IMG/VR virus record: IMGVR_UViG_3300020166_000063
Span: 1 to 34,041 of that record
Direction: 5' to 3' (one strand)
Origin: a virus
Length of the DNA: 34,041 nt
Positions 24,782 through 32,500 of this stretch are shown here, piece by piece (position 1 is the stretch's first letter; each line of letters starts with the position of its first letter). The notes under the pieces are model-generated. The model was not told where the DNA came from. It did not search any database and saw nothing but the letters and a program-made list of their open reading frames with translations. The translations under genes were made by a program, and so were the position numbers.

Positions 24782-26508
24782 TGGCAACAGGAGGAGGACC
24801 AAATAATATAACTAAAGGATTAGTAGCAGGATACGATACAGGGTATCCAGCATCTACTGGATCTACTCATGAAACTAAGTACTATAAAGGACAGTTTCTA
24901 CATGAAAACGTAATACCCGAAACACAGACATTATCTAGATATAACAACCCAGGTTTTTCCGGAACAAACACGAATACAGGTAAATTACACCCAATACATA
25001 AAACACCAATTTGGAAGTTAACCCACATAGCTGATTCAGGAAAAGAATCAAGATTATCAAGCGGGGAAGGATTTGGATGTTACCATAGTTCTGTAACTCA
25101 GTATAATGCAGGAAGTAAGTACATAGCTTCAATTTCATTCAAAGCAGATTCAGCAAGCCCGGTAGTAACAGGAAGTTTTAGTAACGGTTACTCCAATATT
25201 AACGGATGGAACGCTCACGGTACATCAAAAACAATGGTACCTGAAGGAGATGGTTGGTATAGAATTTATACATTCTACAACAATACAACAACTGCATACT
25301 CAGCAGATGGCACCACAAATTTATCAGGTAGATATGCAGGTAATACCTATACCACAATTGATCTACCTGCTGGAATAAGTGTAGTAACGCATTCGGTTGA
25401 TACTGCTCAATACCTTGGCGGAGACGCTAATTATAGAGGTACTTACCAATTAACCAATACAGTACAAAACGATTATAATAATGTAGGTGCATCTATTTTA
25501 GATTATGGATTAGATACTTCGTATACAAAACCAGTATTTAACCCAGTATGGAACTTTCCAACCAGTAGTGCTAGTGATATAAACCAAACAATATACTTAA
25601 GAGTAAATATGCCTTCAGCAGGTTCAGTAAGACTTAGATCATACGTATATTCAGCTACCCCTTATTTAACGGACAGTAAATATTGGAAAATATACTTTGA
25701 TTCTGCAGGAGTATCAACCGGTAAAGAAATGACTACATACTGGAGCGCACCAATGAAATCACGAGTAGTAACCACAGATGTTACAAATAGCAATAATAAG
25801 AATTATAAATTTAAAAAATACGGCACAAATGTAAGACATTCGACTGATTCCTTAGTCAATTTACCTTCCCTAGAAATTGGCTCCTCCCAGAGTTCCCTTT
25901 CATTTACAGGAGCAAGTACAGTGCATGTTAGTTATGATAGCGATAGACTCCCGTATTTTGACGGTACGAATGACCGTATTGAACTTAACAAAATAAGTGG
26001 TGTAAGTAGTGGTTCAACACATGTAACTTTTATTGCATGGATTAAATCTGATGGTGCTTTAACAAACGCAAGAAGAGGTCTTTTCTATTCTTATGCTCAT
26101 CCAGAATTAGATGAAGGTGGGATAGCCCTCTACGGTACAAACACCGGAGCATTAGCAGTTTCAACAACTGATACAGAGCTTGATACTCGACAAGTTTCTT
26201 CATCTAACTTTAACATATATGATGGAACATGGAAATGTGTAGGATTTAGATTATCAACACAAGCCATAACAGTATTTCACTTTAACAGTAACGGTAACTT
26301 AGTAACATCTTCACTATTAGAAAACGGTACACGAACAGTTAAATCAGGGTATAATATAATGAAAGACTTAATAATAGGAGCTGAATATGATAACTCAAAT
26401 ACATATTGGCAAGGCAGTATAGACGGAGTAAGATTTTTTGAAAAAACAGAAAAAACAGATAAAGATTTAATTACGTATTATAACTCAACTAAAAAAAGAT
26501 TCACATAA
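24781..26508 (+). CDS. LamG-like lectin-domain protein with GYDTGYP module (array member 4, longest)
   Basis: At 575 residues this is the largest of the array. The N-terminal phrase is VAGYDTGYPASTGSTHETKY then YKGQFLHENV, keeping GYDTGYP but losing the FNxGEPT part. A long middle (about 40-385) seems to hold more than one CBM-like sandwich: ISFKADSASPVVTGSFSNGY, GDGWYRIYTFYNNTTTAYSA, ITVVTHSVDTAQYLG-type strands and VNMPSAGSVRLRSYVYSATP. The LamG domain (about 389-575) includes LPYFDGTNDRIELNKISGVS, VTFIAWIKSDGA, WKCVGFRLSTQAITVFHFN and GSIDGVRFFEKTEKTDKDLI, ending TKKRFT. The extra length may be a second carbohydrate-binding unit inserted into the shared plan. It starts and ends with TAATG overlaps. 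Binding target unknown. Confidence 0.82.
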   Translation: MATGGGPNNITKGLVAGYDTGYPASTGSTHETKYYKGQFLHENVIPETQTLSRYNNPGFSGTNTNTGKLHPIHKTPIWKLTHIADSGKESRLSSGEGFGCYHSSVTQYNAGSKYIASISFKADSASPVVTGSFSNGYSNINGWNAHGTSKTMVPEGDGWYRIYTFYNNTTTAYSADGTTNLSGRYAGNTYTTIDLPAGISVVTHSVDTAQYLGGDANYRGTYQLTNTVQNDYNNVGASILDYGLDTSYTKPVFNPVWNFPTSSASDINQTIYLRVNMPSAGSVRLRSYVYSATPYLTDSKYWKIYFDSAGVSTGKEMTTYWSAPMKSRVVTTDVTNSNNKNYKFKKYGTNVRHSTDSLVNLPSLEIGSSQSSLSFTGASTVHVSYDSDRLPYFDGTNDRIELNKISGVSSGSTHVTFIAWIKSDGALTNARRGLFYSYAHPELDEGGIALYGTNTGALAVSTTDTELDTRQVSSSNFNIYDGTWKCVGFRLSTQAITVFHFNSNGNLVTSSLLENGTRTVKSGYNIMKDLIIGAEYDNSNTYWQGSIDGVRFFEKTEKTDKDLITYYNSTKKRFT

Positions 26509-27854
26509 TGTTTATAGGTCCAAACACAAACGCAAGCAAAGTTAGCTGGGGATACGATACAGGATACCCAATAGTACAGTCAAATTTAGATAGCTATAGA
26601 CTTAATGCTGGAGAACCAACTTATAATTATGTTTCAGATAATAATAACCCATTCGGTTCAGTATCAGACTGGACAGAAGCAGGATGGGCTGGAGATGTAG
26701 AATGGAGTCAAGCAGAAAATGCAATCGAGTTAACAGCAACAAATGGATGGCATAGCATATATTACGAATTAGGAAACGATGTAATATCGGAAAATATGTA
26801 CGTATCATTTGAATATAAACTCAAATCACAACAAACCTCGGGTATATTTGGATTCGTACTTAACGGTACTCATTTAGGTAGTTACACCTCAAGTTTAGGT
26901 AATTTCACATCACCATCTCTTACAGAATGGAAAACATACACAGGATCGTTCACCGGTCACAATAGTACCAACGGAACTAGAATATGTATAGGACTAAGAG
27001 GCACAGACAATGGCGGTCTTACAGACACAATTTATATTAAAAAACTACAGGTCGAAAAAAATAATCACCACACACCTTTTGCAGGCTTAGCTTTTGCATA
27101 TCCACCTAATGGACATGGATCTAGAGTAGCATATACAGGTAGTCAAGGTAGCGGAACAGGTCAATTTAAACCAACTTCATTAAAAAATATTGTACAGCGA
27201 TACACTTACCCTGCTTTTTCTGGAACAGGATTCCCAACAATGGTTAGCAGTAATGATCAAGTATTAAAGTGGAAGATAAACGTAGAAGATGTAACCTTTA
27301 ATTCAAATGCACAAATGGAATTTGATGGTACTGATGATAAAATGAAAGGAAGCTGGCCAGCATTATTAAATATAGATAATACAGACAAGCCAAGAACCTG
27401 GGAAGTGGTATTTAAAACAGATACACTTACTGGAACACATTGTATATTTGGACATAAAGCAAGCGATGGTTGTTCCCACTACTGTAACGGCGGTATTCGA
27501 CAAAGTAGTAACAGAGTGCAATTTGTATGGTATGATAATGCTAGCTATCAATTTCTACAAGGAACAACAACACTTACAACAACATCGTATTACCATGTAG
27601 TAGCAGTATGGGACGAATCAACACTATACCCTACCCTTTATGTAAACGGAGAAGAAGTAGGATCTTGGGGCTCTGCTTCTAATCTAAACTATTCATCAGG
27701 TATGCAACAGTACAATGTAGGGTTTAACTCTAAATCAGGAGGGCAGCATTATTTTGATGGAGTTATTCCGATAGTTAAATTTTATAGTAACAGATTGACA
27801 GCAACAGAAATAAAACAAAATTTTAAAGGAATTAAAAAAAGATTTAATATTTAA
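26508..27854 (+). CDS. LamG-like lectin-domain protein with GYDTGYP module (array member 5)
   Basis: A 448-residue protein. The N-terminus reads VSWGYDTGYPIVQSNLDSYR then LNAGEPTYN (about 11-40). The CBM-like middle (about 45-200) includes AIELTATNGWHSIYYELGND, MYVSFEYKLKSQQTSGIFG and IYIKKLQVEKNNHHTPFAGL. A linker rich in Gly/Ser precedes the LamG domain (about 262-448): AQMEFDGTDDKMKGSWPALL, RTWEVVFKTDTLTGTHCIFG, DGCSHYCNGGIRQSS, YYHVVAVWDESTLYPTLYVN and GVIPIVKFYSNRLTATEI, ending KKRFNI. The Cys residues around DGCSHYC are unusual for the array and could form a disulfide or metal site at a binding loop. The start overlaps the previous stop (TAATG); a motif-bearing gap follows. Confidence 0.84.
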   Translation: MFIGPNTNASKVSWGYDTGYPIVQSNLDSYRLNAGEPTYNYVSDNNNPFGSVSDWTEAGWAGDVEWSQAENAIELTATNGWHSIYYELGNDVISENMYVSFEYKLKSQQTSGIFGFVLNGTHLGSYTSSLGNFTSPSLTEWKTYTGSFTGHNSTNGTRICIGLRGTDNGGLTDTIYIKKLQVEKNNHHTPFAGLAFAYPPNGHGSRVAYTGSQGSGTGQFKPTSLKNIVQRYTYPAFSGTGFPTMVSSNDQVLKWKINVEDVTFNSNAQMEFDGTDDKMKGSWPALLNIDNTDKPRTWEVVFKTDTLTGTHCIFGHKASDGCSHYCNGGIRQSSNRVQFVWYDNASYQFLQGTTTLTTTSYYHVVAVWDESTLYPTLYVNGEEVGSWGSASNLNYSSGMQQYNVGFNSKSGGQHYFDGVIPIVKFYSNRLTATEIKQNFKGIKKRFNI

Positions 27855-27869
27855 TATTTATAATTAAAA
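27854..27869 (+). promoter_or_regulatory. Candidate late-promoter motif upstream of the 114-residue gene
   Basis: ATATTTATAATTAAAA begins at the end of array member 5 and lies 26 bases before the ATG at 27880. It has the TATTTAT core and is followed by A-rich sequence without a Shine-Dalgarno. Confidence 0.42.
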
Positions 27870-27879
27870 CACAATAACA

Positions 27880-28224
27880 ATGAGTAGATTTCCAAACAGA
27901 CGCTGGTTAGTAGTACCAGCAACAGACATAGAAACTATAGATTTCAATCAGGTTTTAGAACATTCAGCGGAAGGTCTAAGATACTCTATAGATAACACAA
28001 AAACCTTTGTAAAGTACGAAGTTAATGAAATAACCGCATCATATTCAACAATAGGTATGGATGCTGAAACAGGAGAAGAAATTTCAATTTTACACGAAGC
28101 AGGTGTATACGGTAGACCGTCTTTTTATTTAGACAGTTACTCTGAATATACACATAGTGAGATACTAGCTTTACTGTCAACAGATGAATGGACTGATCAA
28201 GATGTATTAGATTCACCATCATAA
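27880..28224 (+). CDS. Small conserved-looking protein of unknown function inside the lectin array
   Basis: A 114-residue acidic protein unrelated to its neighbours. MSRFPNRRWLVVPATDIETI and IDFNQVLEHSAEGLRYSIDN lead into KTFVKYEVNEITASYST, and the C-terminus reads SEYTHSEILALLSTDEWTDQ. I recall similar short proteins (RRWLVxP, FNQVLE, TKTFVKYE, T-H-x-E-I-L-x-x-L) near fibre genes of other marine phages, with no known role. It is not beta-repeat rich and has no signal or membrane segment, so a chaperone or assembly factor for the adhesins is more attractive than a fibre component. It has its own candidate promoter and lies nine bases before the last lectin gene, probably sharing its transcript. 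Confidence 0.75.
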   Translation: MSRFPNRRWLVVPATDIETIDFNQVLEHSAEGLRYSIDNTKTFVKYEVNEITASYSTIGMDAETGEEISILHEAGVYGRPSFYLDSYSEYTHSEILALLSTDEWTDQDVLDSPS

Positions 28225-28233
28225 ATTAAATAT

Positions 28234-29487
28234 ATGGCTTCTCACTTAGGACCAAATACAATTGAAGAAGGGTTAGTAGTTGGCTATGATACCGGCTACC
28301 CGTTAGTGAGTACTTCTAGAGATGTCTTTAAATATAATAAAGGTGAACCAACTGAAAATTTAGTAGGTAATTCAACCTTTATTGGAACATCCGGAACACA
28401 AACTCAAGGAGTTACTCCTGCTAATTGGGTATTTAGTGGAGAAACAGCATCAACTGGATTCCAATTTTATAATTCCGACACATCTCCTATACCGTTAAAG
28501 TTCCCAAACGAAGGTGCAGTTATCACTACCGGTCCAGGAACGTCAAATAGGAGAATTTATTTTAGAAGAGAAGACTTACTTGGTAATACTACTTATAGTA
28601 TTTCTTGCTGGATGTATTTTAGAACAGGGTTTAGCAGTAGTTGGTCAAAATTTCAATACGATTCATCTGGTACAGGTCTAGGTGGTGGATACTTCGACAG
28701 TTTCTCCAGTTACGCTTCAACAAATGGGTATGTACTAAATGAGTGGTTCTTATGGAAAGGTACTCTAACTACAGAAGCTACTACGGCTAAGTGTTATTGG
28801 GGACCGGTAGTTAGTAATGGTGTTAATGTATTAGTAGGAATGCAAAGAATGCAAGTAGAGAAAAAAGGACATATAACACCATTTACAAAAGGCACAAGAT
28901 CAGTATCCGGATCTTTGATAGATTTAAAAAGAGTAAAAGATATAAACATAAGTAATGTAAGTTTTGATAGTAATGCACAATTATCTTTTGATGGAACAAA
29001 TGATTCTGTACAAATAGCTGATTCGAACGATTTAGATCTAACATCAAACCTGTCTTTTGAGTTTATAGTTAAAGCAGATTCATCCCAAAGCAACCCTTAC
29101 CCGAGGTTACTAGATAAAAGTGTTTACTTAGTACATCTTAGTGTGTCATCACCATTTTCTATCGCACAAAATATAACAACATCAGACGGGTTGAGACAGG
29201 TATCGGTAGGAGGCGCATTTGCATCAGATAAATGGACTCATATAGTTACATCATACGATGGACAAAACGGTAGAATATATGTTAATGGAAGTTTAGTAGC
29301 AACAAATAGCTGGAGTACATCGTTGCCCTGTAATACAAACAGTACAGCATTAAAAATAGGAGGAGATGGAGGAACAAATAGACCGCTCAATGGGGAGTTA
29401 CCCATAGCTAAGATTTATAACAAAGTATTAACTGCAGAAGAAGTATTAAATAGTTTTAATAGTTTACGACATAGATTTGAATTGTAA
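28234..29487 (+). CDS. LamG-like lectin-domain protein with GYDTGYP module (array member 6)
   Basis: A 417-residue protein. The N-terminus is GLVVGYDTGYPLVSTSRDVF then YNKGEPTENLV (about 14-42). The CBM-like middle (about 50-225) contains ANWVFSGETASTGFQFYNSD, TYSISCWMYFRTGFSSSW, and ends VGMQRMQVEKKGHITPFTKG. The LamG domain (about 243-417) has AQLSFDGTNDSVQIADSNDL, LSFEFIVKADSSQS, KWTHIVTSYDGQNGRIYVNG and GELPIAKIYNKVLTAEEV, ending RHRFEL. The LamG part is the closest to a textbook consensus in the array. It is separated from members 1-5 by the 114-residue gene. The start has AAATTAAATATG context and no Shine-Dalgarno. It is likely another virion-surface binding protein. Confidence 0.85.
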   Translation: MASHLGPNTIEEGLVVGYDTGYPLVSTSRDVFKYNKGEPTENLVGNSTFIGTSGTQTQGVTPANWVFSGETASTGFQFYNSDTSPIPLKFPNEGAVITTGPGTSNRRIYFRREDLLGNTTYSISCWMYFRTGFSSSWSKFQYDSSGTGLGGGYFDSFSSYASTNGYVLNEWFLWKGTLTTEATTAKCYWGPVVSNGVNVLVGMQRMQVEKKGHITPFTKGTRSVSGSLIDLKRVKDINISNVSFDSNAQLSFDGTNDSVQIADSNDLDLTSNLSFEFIVKADSSQSNPYPRLLDKSVYLVHLSVSSPFSIAQNITTSDGLRQVSVGGAFASDKWTHIVTSYDGQNGRIYVNGSLVATNSWSTSLPCNTNSTALKIGGDGGTNRPLNGELPIAKIYNKVLTAEEVLNSFNSLRHRFEL

Positions 29488-29499
29488 GTATTAACGTAA

Positions 29500-29513
29500 C
29501 TATTTATTATAGA
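29500..29513 (+). promoter_or_regulatory. Candidate late-promoter motif upstream of the last fibre gene
   Basis: CTATTTATTATAGA lies in the 56-base gap after the lectin array, 44 bases before the ATG at 29544. A possible six-base-pair hairpin CCTTTT/AAAAGG (29514-29519 with 29530-29535) follows it. Confidence 0.47.
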
Positions 29514-29530
29514 CCTTTTGGAAAATGAAA

Positions 29531-29536
29531 AAAGGA
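29531..29536 (+). promoter_or_regulatory. Shine-Dalgarno-like site, an exception in this window
   Basis: AAAGGA ends seven bases before the ATG at 29544, a normal Shine-Dalgarno spacing. No other gene in the window has a well-placed purine-rich site, so this start may be read differently. The site overlaps the right arm of the CCTTTT/AAAAGG hairpin, which could mask it. Confidence 0.4.
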
Positions 29537-29543
29537 TATTATT

Positions 29544-32500
29544 ATGGCAAACGAATTTAAAGTAAAAAAAGGACTGATCGTTGATGGATCAGGTTCAGTA
29601 GTATTAGATGTCCGTGGTTCTCATGGACAATTATTTTCTGTAACAGACTCTCTTTCAGGATCATTATTCGGTATATCAGATATATCCGGTATTCCTATCT
29701 TTGAAGTCTTTTCCGATGACACTATTAAAATGGGATCTCATGGAGCAGAAGCTATAATAATATCCGGTAGTACAGCTACTATATCTAACGGAATTCTTTC
29801 TGGTTCATTTTCTGGTTCATTTGTAGGAGATGCATCAGGATTAACAGGTCTTTCATCAGGAGCAGTTACTGCACTTAATAATGCGACTGCTAATGAATTA
29901 GTAACCGTTGGATCAACTACAACAGAATTAGATGCCGAATCAAATCTTACCTTTAACGGAACACTCTTAGATGTAACCGGTAATATAACTTCATCTGGTA
30001 CAGGTTCATTTGGGAAAGTAAATATAGGAGGAGCTACTCAAGGAACGTACCTATTAAATGTAGGAGGGTATACAAGAGCAGGAGGCGTAGACTTCCTAAA
30101 TGGAGTTGTATATGCAAACTCTGCTAGGATAACTAGTATGGAGGATAAAGTAAATAACACCTATTCCTCGATATCATTTGCAGGCGCAGCAAGAAGTATA
30201 ACTTTCATGACAAGTGGAAGCAATAGAATGGTAATAAACTCGGATGGTGATGTATCTATACCTGGAGGTGCTTTATCAATATCAGGTGATGGTAGTAATG
30301 CAGTTACCTTTACAGAAAGCGGAGCCGGTCTTTTAACTATCGCAGCACCAGATGATATAAAATTAGATGCAAATAGTGATATAATTTTAGATGCAAATGG
30401 TGCAGATATCAGGTTATCAGACAATGGTACGGAAGTAGGAGTTATTAATATGGCTTCCTCTAATCTTACCATAAGTAGCAAGGTATCAGACAAAGATATT
30501 ATATTTCAAGGTAATGACAATGGAACAACCATAGATGCTCTTACTTTAGACATGTCAGACGCTGGTTCGGCTACATTTAATCACAACATAGGCCTTCCTT
30601 CTGGTGGTGAAATTGATTTTAACGCTGGTGATGTTAAGTTTGTACACAGTAGTAATAAATTAACCTTAAATGGTGGTAATTTACTTGTTAACGCACAACT
30701 AGCAGTAAATTCTACAACTGTTAACGCTGTTAATAAATTAGAGGTTCACGGTCAAGCTAGGATAAACGGTAAGATGATGATTGGTGATAGTACTATATCT
30801 AATGTACCAAACGCAGCAGTGCAATTACACGTTAAGAACGCTGGTCAAGCAGGTATCAGGTTAGAAGACTCAGATAGTACTAATTTAGCTTTTGACGTTA
30901 TTGTAGACGAGGGCGTTGGTTTTATAGTTAAAGAAACTGTAGGTGGTGACGCTGGTGATGACATTAGACTAACAATAGCTGAAACTACCGGAGATGCAAC
31001 TTTTTCAGGAAAAATATCAGGTGGTGAAATAGAAGGTACAAGTTTAGACATAAACGGTAATGCTGATATAGCAGGCAATTTGACATTATCATCAGGGGGT
31101 AATATTTTTGGTAGTACTGGTGATTTTATAATACAAAATAATGCCGGTGCTCAACTTGATATCAAATCAAACCAAGGCGTAAGGTTATATATTGATAAAA
31201 ATAATGATGATACCACTCATAAATTTGAAATACTTTCTAATACAGGTTCTTACAATTCTAGTAATGTTGTTGCTAGTGTTGATCAAAGTGGTAATGCAAC
31301 TTTTGATGGAACGCTGACACTAGGCACTGCTTTAGCTGTAGCTGAAGGAGGTACAGGTTTAACAGCTAACACTACATATATAAACTCAAATGCATTTTCT
31401 AACTTTGCTTCATCAGCTGCTGATTGGGACACAATAACAACTAGAGGTCTTTACAGACTATCAGGTGGTACAAACAATCCATTTGGTACTTCTCACGCTA
31501 CAGGTTTTACTTTGACAGAAAACAGTGGTAATTATGGTTTTCAACTATTCTCGAAAGGAAGTACAAATAATGCAGAGGGGTTAGCATATAGGTATAGAGG
31601 TACGACCTGGGGAGCATGGCAAACAATAGTTACTAAAACATTTGGTGACGGTAGGTATGCAAACGTAGCTTCAGGAAGTTTAGCGGGATCAGCAGTACAG
31701 GAGAATACTTCTCCAACATTTGATGATTTAACAGTAACTGGTAACCTAACAATTACAGGAACAGTAGATACTTATAACGTAAATAATTTAAATGTAGTTG
31801 ATAAACTTATTATCATTGGAGCAGGCCAAACAGAAGCAAATTCAGACGGTTCAGGTATATTTGTATCCGGTTCAAGTGCTAGTTTACTATGGGATGAAAC
31901 TAACGATACCTGGGACTTTAATAAAAGCTTAGACATAACCGGTAATCTGACCACTTCAGGAAACATCACAGGAGGAGGACTAACACTTAATGGAAGTTTA
32001 TCAAGAGGTAGTTACACCGCATCGTCTAACTACCACACAGGATCAGACAATATTGTATTAAAAGGAAATTCTGTAGGGATAAGCGGTATATTCTTCGAAT
32101 CAGAAAAAGATGGTACTAATATTAACCACAGTACTGATTTTGGGTTTATACAATACCATCCTTACGGTACAGGTACATCTGGAGAAAATGCTGAATTAAT
32201 AATAGGTGTTTCAAATGACAGTTCAGATCACGTAATACTTAATGCTCCATCCGCAGAAGGATTTAGGGTAAGAGTTGCTGCCGGTGAAACAGACTATAAG
32301 ATCTTCCACGAAGGACATGAACCAACTTATAGTGAAATATCAGGAACCATCCCAACTTGGAATCAAGACACAACAGGAACTGCAGCATCAGCATCACATG
32401 CATTAATAGCAGATACAGTAACTACAAATGCTAATTTAACCGGACATATAACCTCATCAGGTAATGCAACAGTTTTAGGATCCTTTACAACAGCACAATT

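Noticed and set aside
21647-29487. Diversity-generating retroelement acting on the lectin genes
   Set aside because: No reverse transcriptase gene and no template/variable repeat pair with adenine-biased differences was seen. The domains are LamG-like rather than the C-type lectin folds usually targeted.
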